Program-made: the position numbers and the translations under genes | Shown: piece by piece, positions 10,040 through 22,726 of the stretch | How positions within the stretch are numbered: position 1 is the stretch's first letter | How the letters are laid out: each line of letters starts with the position of its first letter | Assembly: GCA_015179125.1 (NCBI GenBank) | Contig: WHVA01000088.1 | Location: 1 to 64,000, forward strand | Origin: Gautieria morchelliformis | Taxonomy: Eukaryota > Basidiomycota > Agaricomycetes > Gomphales > Gomphaceae | Reading direction: 5' to 3' | DNA: 64,000 bases | The notes under the pieces: model-generated | Databases searched by the model: none | What the model saw: only the letters and a program-made list of their open reading frames with translations | Told to the model about the DNA's origin: nothing

Positions 10040-11264
10040 TTGAAATGTTCGACTCCAAACTAATGCTGCGTGGTCTGTGATAGCCGTAATCTTTCTCCTT
10101 CAATGTAGGGCTGGAACTTCACTAATCCATCTCTTAGTGCCAATGCTTCTCGTTCTGTTGGTGAGTAGTTTCGTTCTGCTGGTTTAAGTGTTCTAGACCA
10201 GTAGGCTATCACTCTTTCTACATTGACCACTGTATCTTCAAAGTTCTGATTCCAATTTCGTTAGGTACCAGTTCTTCTGTATTAGAGACAGAGATTACGA
10301 GTTGTGGGACAGGTTTCTTAGACATGAATGCCGCTTGTAATTTATCATAGGCCTTGGTGCCCTTTAAATCACTGATTTTTATTGGCTGGACTTGCTGCAG
10401 AATAGCTGCAATTCCGACATCACACGCGTCTGAATAAACTCTATATCCCAACCCAGGAATAGCATAGCTCTAACGGGGAGCTCACTAGTGCAAGTTTTGC
10501 AAGTTCAAATGCTTCTTGCTGAGTTTGAGTCCATTCCCAGTGAGCTTCCTTTTTCATAGTTCAAATAAGGGAGCTACTATCCATGCATAGAAGGGATGTA
10601 TGCAGAAAAATAAACCATCATTCCAAGGAAGGTTTGTAATTCATGCAAATTTTTCGGTTCTGCTAGTTCTAATATTGCATCCACCTTTTCTTTATGAGTG
10701 GAAAGCCTAACTTGACACTTTTTGTCCCAATAGCATTAGAGACTGAATGCTATATACATTTGGCAGTGCTAAGGTGAGTCCTGACTTTGAAATAGCTCTA
10801 AAACTTGATCCAAATGCTGGAGGTGATCATCAAAGGTTTTAGAGTAGATTACAATGTCATCAATATAGACTAGTGAAAATATCCATAGAAATGGTGCAAG
10901 GACATTCTGCATCACACGTTGGAAGGCACTCGGGCCTTTCTGTACCAAAAGGCAAACGTCTGAATTGGTACAGCCTCGGTGTGTTCTGAAAGCAGTTTTC
11001 TCCTTGGCATCATCAGCTAATTTTAGCTGGGTGAACCCTGATAAGGCATCTAAGGTGGTAAGCCATTGCGAACCAGTAAGGGCTTGCAAGAGGGCATCCT
11101 GTCTGGGCAATGGAAACCATCTGGTATGCTTTCTCATTCAGCTTTCTGTAGTCAATACACATACGAGGCTTCCCATGGCGATAGGAAATCAGAGCAGGAA
11201 ATCCCCAAGACTTTGGATGGTTCAATGACTTCAAGTTGGAGCCACGTATCCATTTGTTTGTCAA
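10040..11264 (-). pseudogene. Gypsy reverse transcriptase and RNase H, broken
   Basis: The RT is spread over several minus-strand frames. RT fingers and palm are at 10769-11264 (FPALISYRHGKPRMCIDYRKLN, LDALSGFTQLKLADDAKEKT, FQRVMQNVLAPF, and the catalytic VYIDDIVIYSKT). The RNase H start is at 10218-10451 (YRVYSDACDVGIAAIL). At least four frame changes are needed to read through. The Tyr-Ile-Asp-Asp motif itself is intact. Confidence 0.8.
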
Positions 11265-11858
11265 TTACTTCCCGCTTGGCAGGTGAAGCATTGTATGGAG
11301 GAAGAGAGACCTCCTTGCTCCCGGTCGTAGGGAATTTCTACCTTAGCATCATAATTTCCAAGCCTTCCATCCAAGCCAAATGCATTGTGATGCTTTTTGA
11401 CAAGTTTTTTCAAGTAAGAAGTTGTGAGCTATTGAGATCAGGTGAGAAATCAACTTCGTCAAGTAATTTAGACTTTGGGACTTCCTCTGCAGGATGTTCT
11501 TGGTTTTAGGTCCACCGTTTGATAATCTTCAATTTCAGGACTGGAGTCTGAGGTATCCTCAGTGTAGCTCTGAAAATTGATGTGCTACTGCTCTGATCAG
11601 CTTAGAGTGCTGGTCAAGCATGTAAGCTTGTCAAAATCAAGCTTTGAAGGGCAGTCTAACCATGAGTTAGGATTCCTGGCATGTCCAAGTAGTTGCCCTT
11701 GATGAACGGTAACTGAACTCTGGAGAAGTTATTCACATGCAACTGAGGTTGTGCCTGGAAACAATTGCATCTGAGATTCCATAGAAATCTTCTACACTCT
11801 GTTGGAGTGTAAAACTTTTCTACATATACTTCATTGGAGTTGCCAGGAAAGTAGACAG
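11265..11858 (-). pseudogene. Gypsy protease-RT linker, degraded
   Basis: No long frame is open here. By position between the protease ORF and RT, this should be the start of pol; short stretches such as VPIHFNRELFLP-like patches are too broken for a confident reading. Confidence 0.4.
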
Positions 11859-13088
11859 CTACGGAACTGCGGCAGCACTTTCAGGTGGAATTGTAACAGA
11901 TTCTAGTGCGCGTACGTTTGAGTCGGCAATCCGAGCTCTAATCTGTTTCTTGGTTTTCTTAAGACGTCGATGAGCTTTGAACTTAGCTAATAAGGATGGC
12001 AAATTAGGTAAAGTTCTAATTTTAAATGTGTGCCCATTTTCATCTTGCAAAGATGTTCCAACTGAATTCTGGATGATGTGTGGATGACCAGAAGTTCCAA
12101 ATGTAAGGTAGCTTTCTGTTCCTTCTCTCATGATTGAGATGGAGTATTGATCCGCAAAGTCATTCCCAAGGATTACTGGTGTAGTCATTCCTTTTACAAC
12201 ATATGCCTCAACTTCAATCTGGACAGGACCAGAATCAGTGTCAAAGAATATTGGTAAGGTGACAAAGCCTGATATTTTGGAAGTACCAGTAACCTGAATA
12301 AGGTTGACTTTTTGGCCTGTTTTAACTTTTGGAGGATTGGTCATTGAGGACAAAGCTTTCTGGGATATAAGTGTGATGTCTGAGCCTGAATCCGCAACTA
12401 GTGTCTGCTGGTTCTTCTCATATTCATTGAGCCACACTTTAGTAGTCGTAGCATTTGATCCCAAGAATGCACATCCTGCTGGCCTGGACATGTACCGTTT
12501 CAATTTCAGCAAAGAGTTAGGAGCCCAACTAGTCAGTTTGGATCCCCCAAGGAAAGTAGAAACATGTTTGGCTTCACGCATGAGCCTGCGATGTTCTTTC
12601 CGGCCTTTGGGAGTGACTTTCAAGTCAGTTGTTGTACTCTTAGACGAAATATCAGGTAATGTTGTTTCCTCTATGTGATTTGATCCCCCCTGACAAGATA
12701 TACCCTTTAAGAGACTCATGTTAGGTCGAACTATGTTGCACTGTGCAGCATCAGGTCGATCAGATTCAGAATCCTCAGGATTTTCTTGATCAGTCGTATT
12801 ACTAGCTTCAGTGGAGGCTGTCATAAAATTGGTACGAGCTTTGTCCAAGTTTTCTTCTTCAGTCTCACTGTCCGTATCATAATACAGGGCATCATAGGCT
12901 TGCTGAGCTTCCATCCCTTCAGGAGTTAGGGCTACGTAATTAGAACGAGCTCTACGAGGTCCTGTCTTGGAATGTTTGCACTCATTGTCCCAATGCTTTC
13001 TGCTACCACAATGTCTACAACCTCTAGCACCTTTCTGTTCAGGTGTGCGTTTCCAAACCTTTCCTGAAGCTTCTCTAAGCTTCCACAA
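11859..13088 (-). pseudogene. Gypsy gag zinc knuckle and protease
   Basis: This minus-strand ORF of 409 residues has a CCHC zinc knuckle near the start (CRHCGSRKHWDNECKH, about residues 23-38) and an aspartic protease (TLVADSGSDITLISQKAL, with VILGNDFADQY downstream). The usual gag capsid region is missing. The first 13 residues (M-W-K-L-R-E-A-S...) are not gag at all but are read from the inverted LTR fragment that starts at 13050. The ORF is therefore a chimera made by a rearrangement that removed the 5' end of the element. Confidence 0.85.
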
Positions 13089-14034
13089 GGTTCTTCACAG
13101 TAGTAGAAGCCTCTACAAGGTTCCTAGCAGTAGTTACATAAGCTAGATAGATACAGTATAAATAGCCTGCAGTTTTAGCAGTGAAGCAATCAATCATCTT
13201 TCACCCAAACCACTCATACCTTGAGTAACTGAAGTGTGACTTCAACACAGCCTTGTACCGAAGTACTGGTCACTGACTTGGCTACAGTCTAAGATTGCAG
13301 CAACTCTGATTGGCTCTGAGAAGTACAAGAGTGCTCTATTTTAATTGCAGCAGGCTCTGACTAATCGTGCTGCGAACAGCAACATTACTAAGAGTAACTG
13401 ATTAGTAATCCTTTACCATTAGACGCCACTCTGAGCAGTGATCTAATAGACTTGGTTATTAGTTATTCAATTCACACAATAGATTATTAACTTAACTCTG
13501 AGTTAAGTGGGTTAATAGCCTTTTGAGTAATTGCTCTTTCTTGATCAATCAACGCACTGCAGATATTAACCTAACTCAGGGTAAGTGAGTTAATATCCTA
13601 CGTTTGTTGAGTTGGAAAACCAGAAAAGCCACAAGAATAGTGACATACTTGAACTGAGGAAGAGTTCAAGTGCAGAACTATCTTTTCACGTCTTGGGGAA
13701 TATTGTTGTCTTTAATTCACTCGGCCCGCAGTCCTAAGACTCTAGGTAGCTTTCCCCCTTAAAGTATCTGGACCCTTGGATGCCTAATAACATTCTTTGA
13801 CCTCACAAAGTATTGCACAATCTAAGAACTACACGTGTTCAGTTAAATCTCTATTGCTACACTTCCTGTACCAATACTGATTCTGATTGTTCACCGGAGT
13901 ATAATTTCTTAATTGGGTTCTCCGTTAAAATAGTTTCGAAGCTTGCGTGTGCTTGTAAAGTCAAATCTCTGATTGAACTTTAGAATTGTGTTTAACACGA
14001 CAGTTTTACATTTAGTTCAACGGGTTCCAAAACA
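13050..14034 (+). mobile_element. Truncated gypsy LTR in opposite orientation
   Basis: This is the reverse complement of about 5367-6350, in the opposite orientation to the 3' LTR. It includes the TATA region and the hairpin chain but lacks the TCA-N-GTGA array and the U3 end. It ends with GGGTTCCAAAACA at 14034, next to LINE sequence. A normal element would have its 5' LTR here in the same orientation as the 3' LTR, so this end is the product of inversion or recombination with a second copy. Confidence 0.9.
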
Positions 14035-15331
14035 CTTTCCGGAGTTCGGCCCAACAAATGAAAACACCTCGACCGACGGCTTGTACCCTCCAGAAGCGTT
14101 CCCGTTTACCCACATCACCGACGACCAGATCCGAAGGGCAATAGCTAAGCTGAACCCCTTTAAAGCTCCGGGCATGAACGGAATACCTAATGTACTAATC
14201 AAGCAGTGCGCAAACACGTTGATCAGCTACTTAGGCCCTCTGTTCAAGGCCACGTTCACTCTCGTGACATACCCTGATCAATGGCGAGACTCGGTCACAC
14301 GGGTACTGCGAAAACCAGCAAAAACAGATTACGCAGCCCCAGGAGCGTATCGCCTGATAGCGCTGCTCGACACAATTGGAAAGGTCCTCTCGTCTTGCAT
14401 GGCAGAAGACCTAGTAAAGATGACAGAACTCAAACACCTGCTGCCCAGCAACCACTTTGGGTGCAGACTGGGCCGCACTGCTACTGACGCGATACACTAC
14501 ACGGTCAGCGCAGCGAAGGACGCGTGGAGACGGGGGAAAGTCCTAGGCCTTCTCTTTCTGGACATCAAAGGCGCGTTCCCTAGTATCACATTAGACAGGC
14601 TGATACACAATATGAGACTGAGAGGGATCCCCCAAGAATATACCAGCTGGATCAGGAGGAAAGTCGAGGGGAGGTGAACCACGATGAGCTTCGACGACTT
14701 CACTACACCAATGATGGAGGTCAGAAGAGGCATGGATCAGGGGTGTCCGCTTTCGGCGATCACGTATCAGTACTACAACGGGGACCTCCTTGAGGTGGTA
14801 CGCACGGCGAGAGGGGAAGATGCGGTCGGGTTTGTAGATGACACCACGATACTAGCGGAAGGGAAGAGCCTGCAAGAAGCGTTTAACAAGCTAGCCGACA
14901 TAATGACGAGAGATGAGGGAGCGCTGACATGGGCACACACGCATAAGTGCCAATTTGCCGTCGACAAGTTTGGACTGATGGGACTCACCAGGAAAAGAGA
15001 GAGGGACCCATCAGCGGACAAAAAGACAAAGCCCATAGCACGACCGTCGATCAAAATAGGCCAGCACACGATCGAGCCAACCACGACGCACAAGTTCTTG
15101 GGAGTGCTACTCGACCAAGAGCTCAGGTTCAAAGACCACACCAACTATGCGCTGGCCAAGGGGGAGAGGTTTATCAACCAGTACAAGAGGTTGGCAAAAC
15201 CGTCCAAAGGAACTGTGGCCAAACACATGCGAAGATACTATCTAGCGGTAGCCGTACCCAGAATGCTTTATGCCGCTGACGGTTTCTTGTCCCAGGCTCG
15301 GAAAGAAGCAAGGGCACGAAAGGTTTCATAA
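14035..15331 (+). pseudogene. Tad1-like LINE reverse transcriptase
   Basis: Two plus-strand ORFs (to 14677 and 14684-15331) encode a non-LTR retrotransposon RT. Visible motifs are LNPFKAPGMNGIPN, FATYPDQW-type region 2, GAYRLIALLDTIGKVLSS, FLDIKGAFPSI and the catalytic FVDDTTILAEG, followed by KFLGVLLDQELRFKDH. A TGA at 14675-14677 interrupts the frame within VEGR-TTMSFDDF; an Arg CGA codon is the likely ancestor. The endonuclease and the 5' part are missing because the sequence starts at the inverted gypsy LTR. Confidence 0.85.
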
Positions 15332-16560
15332 ACAAGCTTGCCAGGGTTCAACGACAAGCTGCGCTATTCATCACCGGCACCATGAGATCTACCGCTAACG
15401 ACCTGCTAGATGCCCACGCGAACCTACTACCGTTCCACCTCCTAGTATCCAAAGTCATCCACAGAACCACCATACGCATGGTATGCCTGCCAGAAGCCCA
15501 CCCGCTCGCACCGAGGATCCGAAGAGCAGCCAAAAGGTACGTCAAGCGGCACCGCGCCCCCCTCCATGAAATACTGCACGCGTATGGACTCGACCCAGAC
15601 CGTATGGAGAAAATACAGCCGGTCGTGCTCGGTCCCAAATGGGAGCCCGCTTTCAAGATCAGGATCCCAAGTGATAAGGAACGGCGATCGAGGAAGTCAG
15701 GATCGACAGCGCAGACATCAAAATATTTTCGGACGGCTCATGTATTGATGGGGGGTCGGCGCGCAGCAATACTATACAACAAGGGTATAGAGACAAAGGT
15801 AGTGCAACTATACCTAGGACCAGAGGAGGAACACACGGTGTTCGAGGCGGAGCTGGTGGGGGCAGCATTAGGAGCAAAACTGCTGAACAAAGAGAGACAA
15901 ACAAGATACATGATCGCGGCCAACAATCAAGCAGTGATACAGACGATGAGGCGAGAGAGTTCAATATCTGGGCAATATCTGGTCAACGCGCTGCATCGAC
16001 AGATAGAGGGAGTGGTTGCCCAATGGGCAAAGACCGAAGTCATAATGAGATGGGTTCCCGGACATGAGGGAGTGCGCGCGGGAACGAAAGGGCGGACGAG
16101 GAGGCCAAAAGAGCGGCGAGGGGAGAGTCCAGCCAGGAGCAATGCATACCCAGAGAGTGCAGGGGGCGATTGCTGGCGAGCAAATCGGCAGAGCTGCAGA
16201 GACATCAGAGGGAGCTCAGAGGACAGGCGAAGGCAACATTTGCTAAGTCCCCGCGCGCAGCTATCGCACACAGAACAGACCCCTCACTACCATCTGCAGC
16301 GTTTGCCAGACTCACAGAAGAATGCCGCGCAAGCACGCGACGCTGCTAGTACAGTCAGGACAGGGCACGTAGCGTTGAACAAGCACTTAGCAAGATCGGC
16401 AAGGCGCCATCCCCAAGTGCCCGGGCATGCAGAAGGGCCAATGAAACGGTACACCACTACCTGTTCAGATGTCCAAGCTATGTAAAACAGAGGGAAGCAC
16501 TCAACGAGGAAGCTACGCAGAAGAAGCAGACTCGACGAGAGTCCTACGGCCAGACCCAAG
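15332..16560 (+). pseudogene. LINE RNase H and C-terminal zinc knuckle
   Basis: This continues the LINE ORF2 after a frameshift near 15331. It carries the thumb-like segment (MRSTANDLLDAHANLLPFHL), RNase H (IFSDGSCIDGG-like region near 15728 in another frame, FEAELVGAALGAKLL, AANNQAVIQTMRR, MRWVPGHEGV) and, after further frameshifts, a C-terminal CPxC...H...C knuckle near 16422-16480. At least three frame changes are needed. No poly(A) tail is evident; the 3' UTR may run to about 16800. Confidence 0.75.
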
Positions 16561-17049
16561 GCGATTGAAAGTCGCTGTTTTCAGTTACATCCAAGCCACG
16601 ATGAGGTTTGAGAGACGTTCGGCGGATCTAACTCTAAGGGAAGAGGACAAGGCGGGAATGGTGAATGACAGGAGACAGAGAAGCACATGGAGGAGCGAAG
16701 AAGGAATTTTTCCTCCCCGCCCACAGGCACGGACAGGCTCAGGGCTTCGCCCAAGAGCGAAGTAGAGATCGAGAAACATAGGACAGTAGAGATAAATTGC
16801 AACCGGCGATATGTATACCTTAGTACCGTCTGGAGCAGCGCACGGCACATTATTTGGTATTTAACCTTGAGGCTGGACCACCGCAAGAATGTAGACTGGT
16901 CACTTGTCACGTGACTTGTCCGCATGTACAACAGCTTCTGCCTCTCAGACTCGCACAACATAGTTCTTTACTTGTTGTCTTGCCTCTTAATTCTCAATAT
17001 TTGGGTATCCAGATCCATCAACACTGCCCATCTCTCAAGCTTCCGTTTG
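16561..17049. other. LINE 3' end and FunK1 upstream region
   Basis: No gene is seen. The first part looks like LINE 3' UTR. The last 150 bp, with pyrimidine-rich runs before the kinase start, is the presumed promoter of the right-arm FunK1. A cacgtgac motif is present at about 16909. Confidence 0.4.
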
Positions 17050-19306
17050 ATGATGAGCACACCATATAGCGTCAGATTCAGTAAGACTCATGAATCACAC
17101 ATTCGGACCCAGGATGATTTGAAAAAGCTGATGAAGGGCGAGTTCTCCGGTGTCGATATTCGAAGTAATTCTCTGCTTGAAGAGCGCTGTGGGCGGATCA
17201 AAAATTTGTCCGACGCTGTCCTATCCAAACTGAACCTGGCATGATTTCTGGGGACAGGCCAAACCGGGACCTTTTCAAGGGAATGCCCAGCCGCACTGGT
17301 CCAGAAGCGCTCATTATGCGCCGTTGGAGTGGTTACTCAACCAGATTCTGTCCATCTGCCCCCAAAAAGCTGCCGAATGGCAATATCCACCGAGGTCTTC
17401 AGTTTTACATGTACAGGTCGGAAATGGCTGGAGGACTCTGACAAAGACTCCCCCTACAACCAGACCTTGTTGGTTGTCAGTCTGTTGGTGAGAGCGAGGC
17501 TCGCAGCCGAAGCTTCTCATGGAACGAGGCTGAAATTTGCGTAGAGGTTTGAAGAATAACTGCCTGGTTTGATCCTGCAGTCAAGCACGATATCATGCAC
17601 TGTATGTTTCACACCACCGTATTGGATAGACTCTCGGTCACTGGTATCCATTTCAACAAACGCAACGATGGGGCTGCGGCTTATTGGATTTTATTCTCGC
17701 ATGGGTCTGGTGTTACGCCGGAACTTGGACCTCTCGAAAAGAGGGAGGCTTTAAAGGACTTTGTCCGCGGATGGTTGGGATTAATTCTTGGACCGACCCA
17801 AACACGCTGGAAACGATACTACTCTTATCATCACAGGACATTGCGATACCCGAGAGGGGTATATTTCAAAGATTTTTAAAACACTTTGTGACCGCATTGC
17901 GTTTTCGCCGGTAGGGAGCAACGGTGTTATTTTTGTCAAGAAGGTGCATTTTGATGTTTAGAGATCTGGGCCAGTAGTAACAATTGGGTTTGAAGGCGAG
18001 AACCGCCACTGATGGTTCTCCCACTCAAACCCATCCACTCACCGGTATAACTTACGAAGTCACCAACCCCCACTTCTCAGCCTGGAAAAGAGACTGCCGG
18101 TTGAAAAAACCCTTGAGGTTGAAGGGAGGCACATAGTCTTTCTTCTTGCCGGACACTGTTCATTCTTGAAAATCATGGCCATTGAAAACCCATAATGAAG
18201 AAGCACAATGTTTGGCGTTATCGGGCGGATTTGGGACTGCCAAGACATCCTGCGCTCATACCTGTGACACAAATGGTATTGGCCCGTGTTGTGCCGCCAG
18301 AGCCATACGCCAGTTAGGCCTGACGAACGAATACATATGATATCTGTTTTTGAGACCCGAGGAGTCACTGCGAGCTGCACAAGAATTCGATTGCTCGTGC
18401 GTTGCATAGTGCCACGCACATGTAGGGTATGTTTAAAAAATGAAAGAGGGATCGACATGATTTTACCTATAATGGTGACTTGAACAGGGCAAAATTTTTT
18501 TTTTTTTGGGGGGGTGGTCTTTAAGAACGGTTGGTTTGCACCACGACGTAAGTGGTCGGGAACATCATACTGATGGATTGAAGCTGAGCGCGGCTGTGGC
18601 AGAGTACGTACTGTCTTTCACCATCAGTCCTTTCTCTTTTTTACTGTTATGCTTCAGTTTTGCCATGGGGACTCTAGAAAGTTTACTGAGATGTGTGGAT
18701 TCATATGTGATGGGGACCAGGCGATTCGTTGGATGGATCAGAAGCGGGAATTAGCAAAGCATCGCTCGTGGGTCTTTAGTTGCTGTGTGCGGCTTGTGAT
18801 TTACATGGTTCTAGGGTACGTGCCTTTCATGTCTCAGGCGCTGATTGTTTGCTTGGGACTCTGGAACGCAAGTTGTGCACCAAGTAATTGATGACCTGGA
18901 GTCATTTATATGGGTTTATTTGTCGATTCTGGAGATTCTGGAGACCAAGGGGGCACTCGGGCGACTAGAACAGAATTACCGTCAAACAATGCTCTCCGAC
19001 GAGTTACCTGTGTTACAAGCTAGGGAAGTTTCCTTGATAGGTTAAAGCAACAGGATGCCGCGAAAGACTTCTCCAAGGGCTTCAAGCCATTCTCCGAACT
19101 CTTGATTCAATGGTTAACGCTTTCTCGGGAGACTGCTCTGGAATGGCTGACACCAGACTTCGTTAAGGTGAACGCCGATGAGTACACTTTACAGGCACCA
19201 AGCCATACAAGCAGTATGTAACGATTGGGCTTGAATCTCTTTCAGACCTGCCAGAGAGTTGGATTATGTTAATGAGGGGGAAATGACAGGTGAAGAGAGA
19301 GGATGA
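17050..19306 (+). pseudogene. FunK1 protein kinase, right arm, longer but frameshifted
   Basis: This is the right-arm copy of the fungal-type kinase, starting at ATG 17050 (MMSTPYSVRFSKTHESH, then EFSGVDIRSNSLLEERCG). It then shows AYWILFSHGSGVTPELGPL (17595-17760), an HRD-loop region near 18537-18560 that is disrupted by a poly-T/poly-G run, and the C-lobe signature DDLESFIWVYLSILEI (18845-19045). The reading frame is broken many times, often in homopolymers. The left-arm copy keeps a better C-lobe but lacks the N-terminal half. Its 3' end faces the 3' end of the DDE gene, as in the left arm. Confidence 0.75.
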
Positions 19307-19517
19307 GCTGGGAAAGACCGCATGTAACGCATATAATATTATGAGATCCTGTAGCCACTGTAGGAATTATCACAATACTACGATACTCGACGCACGTAAT
19401 TGGCCAATGAGTACTTTTTGCACTACTAAGTGTTGTTTACCAATATCATCCATCACATTGCAGATAATTTTCAACATTCTGACAACAAAAAAATTACATT
19501 ACAGTAGTACAACTGCA

Positions 19518-20722
19518 CTACAGATAGCCACAGTCCTTCATCCACCCTCGCGCATGTCTGCGTGTAATCTGATCCAGTGCCTCGTAGAGAAACATGAATA
19601 GCTCAGCCCTCTCCTTACTTGCAACACATGCACGGAATTCGGCACCATGACGTCTGAGGTGAGCTTTGATGAAGGAGAATGATTCTTCGATTGGGTTGAG
19701 GTCGGGCGAGTACGGCGGAAGATACATCAGTTTGTTTCCTCTGCAAATGCAAGATTAGACACTAGTGAAAACAGTTTATAATGGTAAAAACCTTTGGGCA
19801 CATAAGAGTGAGACCTCAGGTATGTGGTGAATGGCACAGTTATCCATAACAAGAACGCTCTGTGGTGCTGGGTAAGGGTTCATTACCTCTAAAAGGCCCT
19901 TCAGAAACCCAAGGAACTCTGGACCGTCGTATGCCCCTAATTTGATATGGCTATAGATGATTCCATCTTGTGAGAGCGCCGGAAGGATTGAAAATCTGAG
20001 TGGATATTAGCGATACAATAATGGAGGCCCGTGCACAAATCGTTACCTTTCGCCCCTTTGGAAACGTGCTCGCACTCGTGGCCTACATCCCTTGTAAGCC
20101 CATCCCATTAGTCTATACGTTGTGCGAAGGTCAATTGCGCTTTCATCTGTGAAAACCAAACGGTCCGGTGGTTCACTACCAATACGAAACTGGAAAGCAG
20201 TCCGCGAGGCTTCACAGCGCTCTGCGGCTGCCCGTGAAAGCTGGGTTGGAGACAAATATAAAGGTTGTCATTCTTCGAGGATTTAATGACTCACTTTCTT
20301 TCTTTGCAAGCCAAGATGTCGAAGCGTCCTCCAGACAGTTGATAAACTTACTAAAATACCATGCTGCACCTCTAGCTCTTGACAAGCTCATCGAGGTAAA
20401 GATCGGGCGAGCGTTCAAGAAGCGCAAGAAGAAACTGTTATAAAATAAAATAAGCTACAGCTAAACACAGACATGAATTACTTACTTCACTCTGAGCTGA
20501 GGTCATTTTTGACCCATGAGATAGCCGCTTTGGCTCTGCCACGACGTCTCCAACATCCCGCCAGAGTTTGATTGTGCGTTGAACTACATGTGGTGACATA
20601 TCGAGGTCAATTGCAATATCGGTTGATTTCTTGTTGAGCTTGAATTTTTGGTGTATAACGCGATCCCGCAGATCCTTGCTGTACATGTGACGAACAGGTT
20701 TAGGGTTGCCAGGGCGAGGCAT
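19518..20722 (-). pseudogene. Spliced DDE transposase, right arm
   Basis: This mirror copy of 2533-3737 has the same five exons, DDE residues and single-base deletion (near 20376). The two copies look identical over the coding part. The upstream flank differs by one base (ctacccac/ctaccac near 20736). Confidence 0.85.
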
Positions 20723-21085
20723 ATGAGCGATGGTGTGGTAGTACACTCAAGGAGAATGGAAGTTCCCGAAACACACACCCTGACCAAGAATTCTATGACA
20801 TGAATCGTGCGACAGCATTTGCACCCTTACTCCCAATGCTGAACCCCAACTCAAGTGTAATTTTCAGGTGTCGAATGGCCACTATCCCGTTTTTATTGGT
20901 GAGTTTGCTACTTATGCTTACTTTACATCCTCGCTGAAAGGGCTGTCACGCGTCCCAACTACAAGTCCACCATTGTGACTTGAAGCGCCCCTTCTACTCG
21001 TACAAGCACAAGCAGTTCCTTCCTGTCGTCCACCCTCACCCCAACCGACCGCGGCTCCATCACTCCTACCGTCAACACCCTCGCG

Positions 21086-21863
21086 ATGACCACCGCCACG
21101 TCCCGCGCCCCAAGCGCTACCGCAACACCAACCGCGGCGACGCCCTCGCACGCCTCGAGGGCCGCCAGCCCAGTCATGTCACGTCTGCGCTCCCGTCCCT
21201 CTACCGGCTGCCGTTTGGGCCGGTATCCCCCATGTCCCCTGGGTGGAGTCCCCTGGGTGTCAAGGTGTGTCGACGCCCCTGCACCCTGCTAACCGTATGC
21301 CCAGTCTCCTCACGATGAGCTCCGTGTCGTCCGTGCTGCAATCGCACCCGCACCTGCACCCGCACCCGCACCCGCACCTGCACCCACACCCGCACCCGCA
21401 CCTGCACCTGCACCCGCACCCGCACCCGCACTGCACCCGCACCCGCACCTGCACCCGCACCCACACCTGCACCCACACCCGCACCCGCACCTGCACCTGC
21501 ACCCGCACCTGCACCCGCCGCCGCCTGCTCCCCCACCACCCCGTCCTCCTATACCAGCTCGCCCACCCCAGCACCTCCGCGCCCCTCACCCCACCGCATA
21601 CGCGTGCGCCCCCGCGGTTTCTGAGCTCAAGAACGTGTCAGGATCGGCGAAGTTGCCTTATGGTGCATTGGCACTCGGTGCGGAAGGGATCAAAGATTTC
21701 GGGGCTTATGCTACACAGGAGGAAATCCGACATTGAGAATGAACGCCTACCGTCAGATCTCACTGATCCAATGTCAGAAGAAGCTAAGCCCTTCCTCTCC
21801 AATCCCATGACACCCTCTTCTGGAGATTCTCCTGTAGTGGTTCTCACCATTAGTACAAAGTAG
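21086..21863 (+). CDS. Low-complexity Ala/Pro or His/Pro ORF, right arm
   Basis: This mirror copy of 1399-2168 shares the Ser/Thr/Ala/Pro-rich start and the KGSKISG-containing end. The hexamer array has a small indel here, so the encoded dipeptide repeat switches frame part-way (His-Pro to Thr-Arg/Cys-Thr). The product is unknown and may not be expressed. Confidence 0.3.
21338..21517 (+). repeat. CACCTG/CACCCG hexanucleotide array, right arm
   Basis: Mirror of 1738-1917, with one unit broken at about 21430 (cactg instead of cacctg). Confidence 0.88.
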
Positions 21864-22726
21864 CAAACAAGATTAAAACCTGCATTGAACTACATACAGT
21901 AAGCTAAGCTTGACATTGTTCCCCCCTCAGCACCCAAAATGCAAAATAAAAAATGCTTGTTTTATTCGGATTTTTTAGTTCTATGCCCTAGCTATGGTCC
22001 ACATAGCTTCAGATATGAAATTTCAAGCGAATCGGAGCGATATCAAGCAAGATATCGTTGTTCGAAGTTTGCGCGCTAAAACGGAAGCAAATCCGACGCG
22101 CGCCTTAGGTACTGCAAACGGGTGTAAAATATCAACCCTAACCAAATTCATAATCCATCATTTTGAGCAACTTGTATATTGTGGACATCCTAAATTTTTT
22201 TGAATGTTCTGATATTTTACAAATATGGTTGTATGTGCTAAGGCATGGTGTGTATTGAGATAACAGAGAAATTTCAGAGAGGATGTGGATGACTATATAT
22301 TAAAAGTATATATGACGCTTGTTACATGTATGATGATAGAATGTAGAGGCGAGTATGGACTATATGAGTATATGTTAGAAGCATATATGAAACATGTTAG
22401 ATGTACAATCACAGAATATAGAAGCAAGTATGGACAATACCTGTACTATATTATTATATATGGTTGAGAGATCTGATTAGAAGGTATGTTTAAAATAATA
22501 TGCATGTATAGTACAAAGATGTGTAACTATTGATGTTTAGACAATGGGGTATACACCCTTTCCTGGGGGAGCAGCAGACTGTGAGAAAGAACTTTAGGGC
22601 TAGGATTAAGCATGTCTTACAGATGCTGGCAACTGCCTCAATTGTGATATATTGTATGAAATATAGATGAGCTAAGCTATATATACATATATATGACAGT
22701 TATAAACATCCTCCCTAGAGGGGGGG

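Noticed and set aside
20438..20746. Alternative upstream start for the right-arm DDE gene
   Set aside because: The extra N-terminal residues come from a one-base difference between the arms; the ATG common to both arms (20722) opens the helix-turn-helix domain.
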